Source: Erpobdella octoculata (lineage: Eukaryota; Annelida; Clitellata; Hirudinida; Erpobdellidae). Taken from it: a stretch of DNA of 64,000 bases. Below are positions 1 through 49,534 of the stretch, in pieces. The notes beneath the pieces were generated by a model, which was given only the letters and a program-made list of their open reading frames with translations, was not told the origin of the DNA and searched no databases. The stretch's first letter is position 1. Every line of letters begins with the position of its first letter. The stretch covers positions 51,086,641-51,150,640 of the forward strand of contig OZ022238.1 of the NCBI GenBank assembly GCA_963978895.1. Direction: 5' to 3'. The position numbers and the translations under genes were made by a program.

Positions 1-140
1 AAACTTTCAGCATAGCTTTACCTTGGATGACAATACATGATTCAATTAAAAAAAAAATTAATTTGAACATCTTTCGTATTTCTAAATCGAGTGTATTTGA
101 AACAAAAGTTTGTGTTGAAAAACTAGTTTTTTCTTTTACC
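1..140 (+). repeat. Dispersed repeat family A, copy 1 (cut by window edge)
   Basis: It shares long near-identical stretches (CTTTCAGCATAGCTTT, GACAATACATGATTCAATTA, ATCGAGTGTATTTGAAA) with 20426-20645 and 26264-26516. Class unknown. Confidence 0.7.
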
Positions 141-1198
141 TGTTCCTTTATTTGTTCCTTTACCCTCTATTTCTTTATTTTTCTTCCCCGTTTTCTCGCC
201 CTCTCTTTCTTTTTCCCTTCTCCCGCGTTAATTTTTGGGTTAAAGGAAAGACGTTTGACTTGCCACGTTGAGCGGCTGAAGCCCACACGGCGCCAATGGA
301 TTTTTTATCTTTTTTTCTTTTCTTTTCTTCCTCTTATTAATTTTTTGAAAAGATTTGGTATTTGGCCTGCCGGCCCTGGATGGCTGCAACCTACTCTACG
401 CTACTAGATTTTTCACTCTAAAACGTAAAATAAATAGTAGATTTGTCAAAAATGCTGAAAAAACCCTCTTTAAACTTGGTTACGCGATTTCAAATTGAGT
501 GTTACGAAGTTAAAACACAACAACCCCCCATTGTCGAACCCTCCATGACCTGAAATAACTTTGTGGCAATAAATAAACAGTAAAATAAAAAGCAATTATT
601 TTTATGGCTTCCCAATCTCTGTTCCTTTTTGAGAACTACCTCCACGTCAAATTTGGTTCAAATTGGTCAAGTGGTTTGGATTTGAATATTATTTAAGGGC
701 ATATTTATATAGAAATGATTGTTATCGTAAAAAAAATTATTTTTTGTTTTTATGCATAAATAAAATACAAAGGAGACAAAGCAACGATGTGAGCATGAAA
801 TTCTGGCAGAGCAGAAAAATCTAGGAGCACAAATGCTCAGAACGAAATCATTCAGCCGATGCTGATCGATCTGTTGATCTGTCAATCAATTTGTTTATCA
901 ATCAATCGATCAATCACTTTTTTTTCTCATCTTGAGAGACCAATCGGTTCGTGGGATATCATAAGTTCAGACGATCAGTCAGAGTCCCATCCGAGAGCGG
1001 AATCGAACCGTGTAGGCTGGCATCCTGGCATCAATGCGTCAGTCAGTCAGTCAGTCAGGGGCCCTGCAAGATCGTTCGTTCAGTCGTGTCTTTATTGAAT
1101 TTACTAGATTTAATCTTCGTGAATTATGAAAAAGAAAAACTTTATCCTGAAGATGATGTAATTTATTATGAATGATGATGATATAATTATGATAATTA

Positions 1199-1345
<147 letters not shown>

Positions 1346-4100
1346 AGATACGGCTGAACTGTAACGGCACATTTGTCACGTTTATATAATAAACTAAACT
1401 ATCTAATTATAATAATTATTTGCATTTAGTTTTAAAAACATGAAAGAAAAAATAAAAACTATACGGGTAAATCCATACCGTTAACGCTTTACCCGTAGCC
1501 GTTACGGACTTCCCCGTACCCGCAAATACGGATCGGGTACGGGTACACCCGCGCAGCCCAAGTAGCCACAAATACAGTAAAACCATGTCGTACGTTTGAT
1601 AAATAGTAGAAGAAATGCCTTCATCAATCAGAACATTGAATTCCCCTATGAATCCAAGAAGGGCACAGAGGTACTTCTGAGGTACCGATACTTTTCAATG
1701 ATTTGAATCAACGTGGAGGGCTATTTAGAATTGAGTCGATAATGATGATGAGGGTGATGTTCACTTTGCAGCGTTGCTCAGCATTTGATGGTTTTTTTAT
1801 GAACAAAAATGTTTGTTTAGAGAGAAATCAAATGAAAACTTTTCTATGACTCTTCACTATCGGTTTTTCTTCTTGTGATTACTGATTACTCTAGCAAAAG
1901 AAAGTTAACCGAAGAAAGTCAATACACGCTCGGAAAAATAAATATGGAATAAAGCATTCTTTGCAGAATCTTCTTCCGGTAATTCCATTCTAAAAAATCT
2001 GGTAATAGAAGATGATAAACCGACTATCCAGCTGTTCCTGGCTTCTTTATTGGCTGATTTCCATGTTACATAATTTTGCGTATACGGCATTTCCTCGCGA
2101 TACCGATACACACTCATCAGTTCGTTTCGGGGTTATTATTAGTATTAGAACTGGTTTTCAATCATACCTTTTGAAGTTTCTTCTCGCCATCTATGAAGCC
2201 TTTTGAAAGTTTTCTGTTTCTATCTATGGCTCCATGGCCTTTTGAGGTTATCTCCTGCCATCTAGGGAACTTTTTTGAGATTCCTACTGTCAATATTAAG
2301 GGACCTTTTGGAGGTTCTCTCCTGCCATCTATGGAACTTTTTGAGTTTCTCTCCTATAACCTAGGGAGCTTTTTTAATTTTTAAATAAACGAATTGTGCA
2401 GCAGCATAAAGTACACAATGAAACCTCAAAACTGAATTATTATTATTATTATTATACTATACATTCATTTAGTTTCAGCCCTGAGAGCAGCACCATGTCC
2501 CCCATTTTTATTCCCATTTGGCTATTACCATTACATAGTTATTACCCAGATAGTTGCCGACCGGTGGGATCCTGGATTTAAAGATAATTATACAAATATT
2601 AAAGTACAACTCTGCCAAGCTTTTGCGAGCCAGTCCCAAGCCTGGATAAAGGAGGAGGGACAGTTAAAATTATCAAATTATGATCTACGACAGTACTTCA
2701 GTATTTTCTACTTACAACTATTATCAGTTTTAAAACACCTGGTGTAAGGGACTATAAGTTATTAGGAAAAAAAATATTGAAATATGGTTTTATTGAAGTG
2801 AAAAGTAACTTTATAATTCATTAAAACAACTGTATACCAAACTGCATCGATATATATGTTCATATCATCGTCATCATTATCATCGCCATTCTCATCGTCA
2901 TCATCATCCATCATCACCATCACTATCATTTGAATAAATTTAGTCTCTTGATTCAAAATTTTTACAGGCTCGTAGTGAAAAACTTTAATAAAAAAATACG
3001 AACGAACAAGTCTAAAATAGTTGCACCACTCGGGCGTGTCAACGTTAGTGTTCAATGTATGCGTGTGTATGCGTGTGTACGTTAATATGTGTATGTGCAT
3101 GTGTAAAATAACAACCAATCTCAACAAAAATTCATTTTTAAGGATGACTGCAAATTGACGAAAGAGTAAAAACTGAGGGTTGACGTAGCAAAGAAGAGAG
3201 AAAAAGAGAACGAAAACGAAACGAACTCATCTCATCAGGTCCTCGCGACTATACATTCATCATACAACACCATTACAACAACAAATGCCGTCACTCACAC
3301 TATCATTATCAAGATCGTATGAAAAAGAGATATAGACAGAGAGAGAGAGAGAGAGAGAGAGAAAATAAGGAAGAAATAATAATAGAAATGAAAAGTTGAT
3401 AATGGTCCAATCATTTGAGTTTTTAGCTATTCATCATTTCAACGTCTGCTTTAATGTCAGCCATGCGTTTGCAAAAAAAATTACATTATTACCATTATAC
3501 TAAATTACAATAAAAAACCCACCATTACACTAAATTACATCACATCACGACATTACAAGAAAACCACGACTGGAAAACTTTTCAAGGAGAAAACATTTTT
3601 TTTATTCAACGCATCAAATTACTCGTCTATAAATGCATAAAATACTGAAATTTCAAAGTGGACACACGGACAAAAAACAAACAAACAAACAACCGCAGAG
3701 AACGAACAACAACGAGCAACAACAACGTCGACAAATCCTTCCGCTCCGTTCCACGACGACTTCAAGTGCGCGCACGACACGACGCATGCTTCTCCGACCG
3801 CTTCGTTCCGGGCCGTTCCGATTTTTCTTAGTGCGTCCTTAAAAAGGACATCGGATATATCACCAGGTATCACTTTTCAAGAGATTTTCCCAAGCAAAAT
3901 GGCAGCAATAACAAACGAACAAAAAAATTAGAAAGAAAAAGGCTGTACAGGAAAGCTCAACGTTAGACTCTCGTTTTAGTTTCGGTTCACGTCGCAAGAA
4001 AATACTATCTTTTTTTTAAATAGAAAACCGTGATTTTTCATCTCAACCATCAACATAACTGTAAAAACACACGTGTGTACGATCAGTCTGAAATGTGTTT

Positions 4101-4803
4101 TTTATTATCACTTGAAGAAGAATACGAATCGACGAATGTATGCAATACCACACGATCAATGACTAAACCAGAGGGGGACTGAAATGAATGAATGATTTGA
4201 GACATGAATTTGTAGGAATTATTAAAAAAATAACTGAATTGACTAGAGGTGAATCCGTTGGCATTGTTTACGTAATCAGTAAATTTATAAATACATTTAC
4301 ATTTTTCAAGCATATCGAAGCGATCGTAACGCTGAAAAGAAAAAAAAAGATCGCTGGTGCAAAAAATAAAACGCGTAAAATAAATCGATGAAGTAATACT
4401 TTTAACTAGATTAGTCGGACAAGTGGAGCAAGCATGATGCAAGTTTTATTATTCTGTTGAGACTACATGTTTCTTTATACAAGTGTATATATATATATAT
4501 ATATGCTGTATGTTGTAAATATGTGTGTGTATATGTATATATACATAGATAACACAACAGATGTTGCTGATGAATGAAATAAAGAAACTGAGGCTACATT
4601 GAAATGCCACACAGATATACATGACTGTACAGTAGGTGGAGACTGCGTACAAAATCAACGTACTGAAAAGTCACTATGGACAAGGTCACGAGAGAGCGGT
4701 CGATAAACATGCGTACGACAAATCAAAACTATAAATAGAACCTCATTCACAGGCACACACACATGCACACGCACACAGGTGAAACAAAAATAAAAAAACG
4801 CCT
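4101..4803 (-). other. Presumed 3' UTR of MAST
   Basis: Non-coding sequence directly after the MAST stop. AATAAA signals on the minus strand occur at 4450-4445 and 4106-4101; either could set the 3' end. No transcript evidence is available. Confidence 0.4.
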
Positions 4804-39740
<34,937 letters not shown>

Positions 39741-40335
39741 CTGTGAAAAATAAAGCCGGCTTTGATTAATTTCGCTGAATATTCAGAGATAGATGTAGAA
39801 ATTCATTCATATTATATAAGTAACAACTCGAGAAAAAAATAAAAAAATTGTTAAAAAATAAATCGATCATTTACACGTTCCTAGTATTAAATTTAGCATT
39901 CAACGTTATGAAAAATAACTCTGAGACAAAATAATTTTTTACGGTCCGCCACTCAAAAAAAAAACCTCATCAGACAATCAACAACGCCGACTGTCGCCGA
40001 CTTGGATTTCCCACGCATGGATTCACTCCAAATCGTTACAGCAATCAATTTCATTTCCCTACCTCTTCCTCTTATTCCACGGAGCACTTCCATTCCTGGG
40101 CAAACACTGTTGCAATGTTGCAGTAAACGTTTTATTAATGCTAATCAGAATTTAATACATTATGACTGTTTCAATTATTAGTGACAATGCTGTGTTTGTA
40201 AATCTCTCTTAATTAGTTTCGTTGTAATCTATACGATGATGTTCTAAGCAGCAGTGTTGATACAACAATAATATTAACTCTGTGGTGTTGAACAGTGTTG
40301 ATGCAACTGTAAAGCTTTTCCCTAACAAGTAAGCT

Positions 40336-40370
<35 letters not shown>

Positions 40371-41887
40371 AACCATCACCATCGTCATCATCATCACCAT
40401 CATCATCATCATTTCCGGTGAAGAAAATAAATTACGACAAGAGACGATTGTAGAAAACTAAATGAGGAGAAGGAAGCTAAGAGAGGGAAGGAAGAAAAAA
40501 AATACATAAAGAGAAAGTTTTTGAAATTTCACAGAATGACGGATGTCAGAGAAGTTTCCTTTCATAATGCCGCTTTCATTTTTCTTTTCAGAACATATTA
40601 AAAAAAAAATAATCCAATGTTTTCATCTTAATAATTCAGGCATATATGTAATTCATTTAAAGACTTTTTAAAAGAGAATATTTTTAATGTTATTTAACTA
40701 ATACATTTACTTTTTTAATTAATTTATTAATATATTTTCAGTTTTTTGTTTGCTTGTTTGTTAATCTATAAATAATATAATGATACAAATCCTTGATCAA
40801 AGAAGGTTCTGATATTAAAATCACTAAAATCAGGCCCATCTCGCAGATACAAGAACAATGATCTTCTAAAAATAAATTAACAAAAAAAATTTGGTGAAAG
40901 TTCAAAGTTTAAAATAAACAAATGAGGTCCACGTGCAAAAAGCAGAAGAAAAATCACTAAAAAAAACTTTAAATTGCTGAAATAAACAAATAGATATGAC
41001 TACAGCACTCTATGATTATATCTACTATATATATAAGAAAATTGCATAGCTATTTGGACGGTTATTCGCACTCGAGAGTGTACGAATAACGAGAGTGTAC
41101 GAATAACCGGCATATGCATTATACATACGCGAAACGAAACGTGGAAAAGGAATTCTGCTGCTGAATTTTTTGCTTTATTTGAATTATCATAAGGAACTTT
41201 TTCCAGTTTTTCAAAGTAGAAATAAATAATTGTATATTCGATAGTATGTATTCATGAATTTCACAAACATACAAACGAAGGGATATGCACGCACACATAC
41301 ATACATGCACACAAAGAAATAAAAGCACACATACATACACGCCACTACGCGCAAACATGGACAAATGAACATATATTCATTATATGGGCAAACATTTGCT
41401 TTTAGATGATTCTTTTCCAGGAAGAATGTATTTGTCACGTTGTGTCACCGAGGAATAAATTTGCACACACTTTCCGGAGACAGAAAAAATATAAAACTTC
41501 TCTCTTTTTTTTAGAGAAATAATTAAATTTTAAAACAAATAAATTTAAAATTTTTTGAGAAAATTTTTTCCGAGAGTTACCTGAAAACGTTTTTTTAAGC
41601 TCGGAAATTTTTTCGCGATTTTTTTAAATTAGGTCAGCAAAAAATTCCTGAAACTTTGATGAGCAAAAAAAGAGAAGAAAATCAACGAAAAAGAGTATGT
41701 GTTATGTACGTGTGTGTATATGTATGTGCGTTTGTGTGATGTGTGTAATGTGCGTGTGTCTAATGTGCGTGTAATGGACACAGGGAGCACACCTTGACAA
41801 CTCACTAACAACTTCTAAAGTGAATTAAATGAGTTAGTGCATTATAAAAGGAGCGAAAACAGTTCTTATTTTGTGTGCTAAGTGCTC

Positions 41888-41941
<54 letters not shown>
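41888..41941 (+). repeat. (ATG)n microsatellite
   Basis: 18 ATG units. Confidence 0.96.
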
Positions 41942-43183
41942 TGTCGATTAAAAAATATATAAAATTGTCAAACACAAAAGACATGACGAAACAAAATTGA
42001 AGGTTAATCATCGAAATGAAAGGTCACCAATGGAACTGAAAGTCACCGATAGAAATGAAGGTCATTTATGAAACGAAAGGTCGCTTTTGGAGAATTTTGA
42101 ATTATAAAAAATACATTTTAATCACTTCTAGATGTAATGCTTTGATCAATCTAACATGAAAACAATCATCAGTTTACTGAAAATACACTAAAGCAGAAGA
42201 TACCAGCCAGTTGTGACCGAAGGGTTGACACTCTCTTATAAGCAGCAGGGACAAAACGTGCCTCTTTAAAATAATTAATGTCACTGATGTGTCAAAATAA
42301 GTTTTAAATATTAAAATAATACTTTTGATTAGAAATTAAAAAAATATAAAATGTTGTCTTTTTCCCCCTCGAAACCGCATTTCGTGGTCTTTTGCTCTTC
42401 AGAGGGTAGGGAAGCGAGAAGAAGTTTGAGTGACATGCGCACAAATCAAATTCGGTACGGAAGAGGACCGTTTGATACGATTTTCCGAGAAAACTTAAAA
42501 AAAACTAATAAAAATGATGGAAACAATGCAAGCTTTATTGGCTGGTAAGTAAGTAAGTAAGTAAGTAAAGTGGTAAGTGAGTAAAGTGGTGAGTAAGTGG
42601 TAAGTAAGTAAGTGGTGGTAAGTGGTAATCTAATCTCATAAAACGTCCGTACAGCGTACACAGGATATTGTGCAGGAATAGTAATTAATATTCGCCATAT
42701 AAGTTTAATGCAATTAAGAAATTCATAAAAGATGGATGGATTGATGGATGGATGGACAGACAACGGATGGAGGAAAAAAGAAGTATAATAACTAAAAAAT
42801 TGAAAACAGGGGGAGATATGCAAATGAGGCCAGAAAAAATGGCACGCCACGGGACACGGAATGGAAAAGGAAGATGACCAAACACATAAAAAAAAAGGAG
42901 AAACCAAGATGCCTCCTTTTTAAGAGTAATATCATCATCACCACCACCACCATCATCATCATCATCACCACATTCCAGAAGAACAGTACCTCAAGAAGAT
43001 TGTATCTGACCATAGAATTCCATGCTCTGATAAAGGAAAACAAATGCGTTCGTGGATGGATGTGTGTATGTGTATCCGTCCAAGGAAGGGTTGGTGATAT
43101 AATATAATGCAGGTGCATATAAATATGCTTCTCGTCTTAATCTCAAACAGTATTTGCGGGAATCGAAGTATATGGAAGAGTAT

Positions 43184-43292
<109 letters not shown>

Positions 43293-43409
43293 TTGCTTTC
43301 AACTTGAAGTACGACAAAGTGGCTAAGCGTGACTGGGCCCTACAAATCACTACACCAGCAACTACCCACTTCCCACTCTTGCATATTGTCGCCAATGCTA
43401 TCTTTCGGA

Positions 43410-43410
<1 letters not shown>

Positions 43411-43463
<53 letters not shown>
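43411..43463 (+). repeat. (AG)n microsatellite
   Basis: About 26 AG units. Confidence 0.95.
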
Positions 43464-43466
<3 letters not shown>

Positions 43467-43800
43467 AGATAGAGAAAGGGAGAAAGAGGAAGATAAAGAT
43501 TGGTGGAGGGAAAAAGATATGGAGTGAGGGAGGGAACAAATCGAAAAAGGATGGTACCATGGAATTGTATTCCCCACAGCACGAAAGCGTATTTAATGTG
43601 TATGTATATGGATGTGTGTTTGTACGTGTACACGTGTATTTGTACTTACACAAAAAACGTGTTATATTAATGTCTCATAATAGTTATAATTATTAATATT
43701 ATAATAATGAGTAAATCATCATCACATCAAGAAGCACGTATATGAATCATTCAAGTTTATTTTTTTTTAAATAAAACCTCTTCCTACAGCAATAGAAAGA

Positions 43801-44000
43801 NNNNNNNNNNNNNNNNNNNNNNNNNNNNNNNNNNNNNNNNNNNNNNNNNNNNNNNNNNNNNNNNNNNNNNNNNNNNNNNNNNNNNNNNNNNNNNNNNNNN
43901 NNNNNNNNNNNNNNNNNNNNNNNNNNNNNNNNNNNNNNNNNNNNNNNNNNNNNNNNNNNNNNNNNNNNNNNNNNNNNNNNNNNNNNNNNNNNNNNNNNNN
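43801..44000. other. Assembly gap (200 N)
   Basis: Exactly 200 Ns; flanked on the right by (AC)n, which may have stopped assembly. Confidence 1.
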
Positions 44001-46989
44001 ACACACACGCACATGCAAGTTGTGCACGAAAATCAATAAGAAAAGGAAGGCAGCCATCAACAAATCCGAAGCCTTCTTCCCAGATGGAAAACGCCAGAAT
44101 ATTAACTCCAAAATAATGTGAAAAAATTTTAAACACAAGTCCGGACAAAAGATGCAAAAAAAACTAGTAAGCTTGGAGAGATTTTCTTGAGTAGCCTGGC
44201 CCCAAATGGTCAGGTGTGTGTCGTACCCCACCAGCATACCTACCGCGGAATATTACCCGCAGGGAAACGAAAAGACGAACCTACATTTAAATTATGTATG
44301 TACCCTATTAAATATGCCCCATATAAAGTCCGTGTGATTCACAATTCAACGGCGCAAAAATAACTTTTTCGAGCATAAAATTTCATGGAGACCCCGCGGT
44401 CGTAAACATCAGCCAATGAGGGGGGAGGGTTAGGGATAGAGATAGGGGGTCGAGATGAAAAATAATAAACCAAAAGAAATAAAACTAGTTAGCAAACAAA
44501 AGTCGAAGAAATATCTATAAAACTCAATCTACAAGTTTTCCATCTTTCACTCACTGGAGTCTAGGCGGTAGAAGGGAGTAGGGAAGGGGGCAGTAGAAGC
44601 TATGCCCTCCACGGCCTTCCCTTCAGTGCCCTAATATGGCCAGTAAGCGAGCAGTGGAAGAGTACCTAATTTATATTTATTTTGTGTAGTAGGTGAACTA
44701 CGTAGTAAGTAGTACTAAGATGTTTATTGTCGTTGCTATTCTATAAATAGAATGTCACTGCAGTTAGATTTTTATCAGATCATTATATAATTAAGCGTAC
44801 AGGCTGTTACGTAATTATCGTACAAGTTGTAATGTAATTATCGTACAAGTTGTTATGTAATTATAGTAAAAGTTGTAATGTAATTATAGTAAAAGTTGTA
44901 ATGTAATTATCGTACAAGAAGTAACATACATTTTGCAAAATTTTTAAACTATTCAAAATCTCTATTTACTATTATTGCGTGATCTTAAATTGAATCACAC
45001 ACACACATATTTACACAGCAAAAAATAAAAACAGCCATTTAAAAACGTTTTTGCATCGACTCATTAATTTCCGTTTTGGAGATTTAGTAGTTGTTTTTTT
45101 TTACGTAGATCCATCATCTTGCAGGAAAAAGAAGTTGAAAAATACGTTAAAATATTAACGTCGAAAGCTTCAGCACACGAAAAATAAACAAAAAAAAAAC
45201 TAAAATCAAAGGGAAAGACAGACAGACAGGACAGACAAACATGAGAGAACGAAGGACGTTAGGACATAAATAAACGAACGAAGCGAACGGAAACGAATGA
45301 ACAAACGAATCGTCCGACGAACAAACGAACATAAAAAAAATACAAATACAGAAAAACAATGAAATAAAAGTGAACACGCACGCTATAGAAAAATGAAAAG
45401 CCCAATAATAGCAAGCAAACAGATTAGCGGACAACCGCAAAAAAACACTTCCACTATAAGCAAGAATTATGAACCCCCACTCTAATCTTCCATCTATCTC
45501 TCTCTCTCCACCATCGACCTTGTCTCTTTGCACCACCCCCTGTCTCTCTCTCCACCACCCAACACCCTGTCTATCCCTATCGAGCATGCTTCTCTTCTCC
45601 GTCAGTAAATCGTTATCTCTTTGACATATAGTAAACAAATCTATTTCGGGAAGAAAGCGGAGACTGAGGAGGTTTCAATTAAAATTTATAACCATCAACA
45701 ATTGTAAACAGATATTAAAAGTAAATAAACAAATAAATTATTACATAAAAATGTTAAATATAAATTTTACATTAATAATTGTTTATTGTTTATTGTTTAT
45801 TGTTGGTATTAATACGAATCTAACAAATTATTAATTAATAAATGTTGCAACAATTACTTTCCTGCCTAATTATTTTCCACGTTTTCACCTGGGAGCAATT
45901 TAAAAATGCCATCATTCCAGATACAAGAAAGTATCCATGAACACGACTGGAATATCAGAGGGCAACGCATTGAGGCATGTACAGAGGGGGCATTGAGGCA
46001 TGTACACCAGTACAGAGGGGGCAAGACAGGGTCTCGAGATGTACTCCAGTACAGGGGAGGGCAGGACCGGGTCTCGAGATGTACACCAGTACAGAGGGGG
46101 GGGGGAAAGACTGGGTCTCGAGACACGTGACCTCGACTTAGGGAAAGTAAGGTTGTATTTGTAACCAACAGATGAAAGAAGTCAGAAATATTAGTGGTAC
46201 TTTACTACGATACAAAGGGGCGTAATTTCAACAAAAACATGGGGGGCTGGATGTTATAAGGGACCACGTTCAAATTTGTTTTTTAATACTAAACTTTTCT
46301 TCCTCCCAAAATACATGATGACGGGAGGGGGAGAGCCGTGGGCTGTTAGCCCCCCCCCCTACCTAATGATGACCCTAAAGATGAGTGAAGTATAAATTAA
46401 AATTCTCTCTCTCTCTCAACAATGGAATTTTTCCATTACCAGTTGTTTTTGCCACATCCAGACATGCAATACACGGATGTATGTATGCACGTGCGTTCGT
46501 GTCGGTGTGTGTGCGTGCGGAAATTCCGAAAAAAAACAAGAAAAAACTCGCGTGAACTTACTCGTCGACAATGTTTTTTTAAGTCAGAAAAACTTCTTCA
46601 AGTACAAGTACGAGTACAAGTACGAGTCACTACTGAACGGCTTGAACTGCGAACAACCAACCACTTTCGAGAAGGTGCAAACGAACTCCCGGACTAAAAG
46701 ATTTTAATCTTAACATGCACAGAAAGGTGGAAGTGGAATGTTCGAAAATATCAGTCGTCGGGTGGGGAGTTGGGTTATCGCCGTACCCCCCCTCCCCCCC
46801 ACGGACTCTCCGAACGGACTCTCCGATGATATAACATGACATAACTTCATCAGAAACAGAACACTCATTGAAAAGTCGATATTCCCTACCCGTGACGTAT
46901 ACAGGCATGATTTGAATGAAGTGGATGAAGCATTACAACAAATTTGAATTTAATTAAACGTTCATATCAAATCCATTAGTAATGGAACC

Positions 46990-47052
<63 letters not shown>

Positions 47053-47530
47053 ATCACGCATACAACTTTGTTGTTGTTGTTGTAGTAGTTAGCCCGCGAA
47101 AGTAGCGTCGTCAATTAGTAATAGGATGAGGACGATTAAGATAAAGTGAGAGTCCGCGTTTCTCTGCTTGTTTTCAATACTGAATCACCGCCTCGTAGAC
47201 CCGGGACGCAGACTCGTCAACAACCTCGATGGCACCCGCACCAATCACCTACCGACCCCCCCGCACTCGCCCACTCCCCTTCCTCTCCTTTACGACTCGG
47301 GGAGGTCCTGGAAAGGAAACCGTTTCCCTATTTCGATTCTACAACGACGAATAATTTTCTGAGACTAAAAAATCATTGTTTGTAATTCATCATATCATCA
47401 TTCATCAGCTGAGTCGGTAATTCAGTTTAGCTCGAGATGACAGGCTGGGAAAGAGAGAATTGAATAATTATAACCTCCTAAAAAAAACTTGCATACACAT
47501 TCCGTCAAAAACACACACACACACATCTGT
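44001..47530. other. No gene seen
   Basis: Contains a 22-bp-type repeat (GTAATTATCGTACAAGTTGT) at 44810-44930, a degenerate repeat with GGTCTCGAGATGTAC at 45965-46125 and (CA)n at 46993-47051. Confidence 0.55.
46993..47051 (+). repeat. (CA)n microsatellite
   Basis: About 29 CA units. Confidence 0.96.
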
Positions 47531-47538
47531 ATGTACAC

Positions 47539-47688
47539 TGGAGCCATGCACGGCCCGTTCCGTAGGCACAAAATTCACAGACCCGACCCAGTCCGTTTTT
47601 GCGGGCACAAAATCCCAAGGCTAGGCACAATTACTTCGACCCGATCCATTTTGATAACCATGCCCGGTACGGCCCATGTAGGGCTCCA
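47539..47688. mobile_element. 150-bp hAT-type MITE
   Basis: Left end TGGAGCCATGCACGGCCCGT, right end (reverse complement) TGGAGCCCTACATGGGCCGT: inverted repeats of about 20 bp. It is flanked by a perfect 8-bp duplication ATGTACAC (47531-47538 and 47689-47696). No coding capacity. Confidence 0.88.
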
Positions 47689-47726
47689 ATGTACACACAT
47701 GCATACATACAGGGGTACGTACAAGC

Positions 47727-47934
47727 TAGAGTAGTGAACGGGTCGATTTTTCGCGGTCCGGCCCGTTTCATAAGCCAAGATTCCAGGCACGGCACGGCCC
47801 AGCCCATCTAACTTGGGCCCGGTCCGTTTTACAGGCCTAAATATAAATCCCTACGTACTTCATACTTGGCAAAAAATCTCAACCCGTCCCGACCCGTCTG
47901 AAGACCTTAAAATCACGACCCAAGCAGTATTCTA
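47727..47934. mobile_element. 208-bp hAT-type MITE
   Basis: Left end TAGAGTAGTGAACGGGTCG, right end (reverse complement) TAGAATACTGCTTGGGTCG. The 8-bp flanks GTACAAGC (47719-47726) and GTACAAAC (47935-47942) differ at one base. The inside is rich in GGCCCG-type motifs like its neighbour at 47539-47688. Confidence 0.75.
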
Positions 47935-47999
47935 GTACAAACGTGCGTACATACACTATACACACGCACGTACACATATGCGTGTAAAAAAATACGATA

Positions 48000-49442
48000 A
48001 TATACATAAAAAAGGTAAATTATTACAGGACCTACCGATATTTACGCATAATATCCACTCTACGGTTTACATCATAAGCATACATAAATCACACATGCAC
48101 ACGCGCTCAGAACACGTCACAAAATGTAATAATCATACGCGCGCCCGCACACACACATTCCACCTACTGTAATAATTTTCGGCAGGTTCTGTGCCATACT
48201 GTGCTGTAGGTGAGGACCCTCTATCCGTGAGGACAAACCGATAACATCTTACGGGAAAAGAGAAAGAGACTGAGTAGGCGAGAGCTGGAGAAAGAGAGAG
48301 AGCGTGAGAAACACGGCGATAGACGGAGAGACAGATATCCTCTTAGATGTCATCTGCACGATACACCGACACAATCACTTGTTTGGTTTCTTTTTGAAAG
48401 CGAAGTAGTAAGTAGAATCATCCGAGATGCCGACAGGAGTAGAAGTCTCTTTCCATCCAGTATCGCTTTCAATCCAGGTATCCGCTTGCACACGGCAAGG
48501 TTTCCATTATTAGGCTTCTTCAACGACTTCACAGAAAGCTTTCCACTAGTGCTAACATGTTTCCATCAACTCGTCCATCAACAGCGACCTCCATTTTCTT
48601 TTCCATCACAGATTTCAACAATTTGCACGTAACTTCCATTTATGGTATTCACCGGTAGCAAGGCATTCCGAGTGATTAAATATTTAAAAAAGAAACTTTC
48701 AATTGTAAAGACGAAAAATTATAAAACTGAACTGAACTGAACCGCCGGTACGACGACGATGAGCGAGCGAGCGGTTGAATGACCAGGATGTTGATGATTG
48801 CCTTCCAGTCGGAGCGCGTATACACGACTGCTCCACTCGGAACTTTCTCCGATGCAACTGGTGAGAGATGGAAAGAGAGAGTGTGATGGGAGAGGGGGAG
48901 AGAGCGAGAGTGATGGGAGAGATAGAGATAGAGAGAGATGTGAGTGGATGATAGAAATGGTTTATTTATAGAAGGAAAAGGTGTAATGTAGTGTAGTGGC
49001 TGTCGGTGCGCGTAATTCTGTGTCTGTGTGCATGCAAACTCACACAAACACACACACGATATATAAATCCTTTGATTGATTGATTTACACACACGCACAC
49101 ACATGTATGTGTGTTTGTACATGTGTATGTATGAGAAGTTCGGATTTATCACCGACGAGACGAACCGATATCCATCCGCCGACCAACCGTACGAAAAGGC
49201 GGTAAACAGTTGAGGTCACGGCGGATTTATGGCACAAGAGTTCGCGGATTCGGCGGCGAACGGGATCTACGGTTCGATATATCGACAGCAACGCCTGTCT
49301 AGACCGGACACGGATGGGCTGGAGACATCCATCCGCATAAGAGGCAAGGGTCAACGATGGATCGCTGCTCGAATGAAAAGTAGAATTAGGCATATCCCGA
49401 AGTTAATTTGTAGATTAATCGCGAAATGATTACACAACCACG

Positions 49443-49534
<92 letters not shown>

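Noticed and set aside
960..1030. Possible tRNA/SINE B box (GGTTCGATTCC on minus)
   Set aside because: No A box at the right distance and no fold.
3619..3873. 84-codon minus-strand frame in a CpG-rich patch
   Set aside because: No recognisable family, no clear splice sites, downstream of the MAST stop.
43747..44237. Frames spanning the Ns
   Set aside because: They exist only because unknown bases are read as open.
48350..48532. 60-codon minus-strand frame
   Set aside because: No family resemblance or splice signals tying it to MAST.
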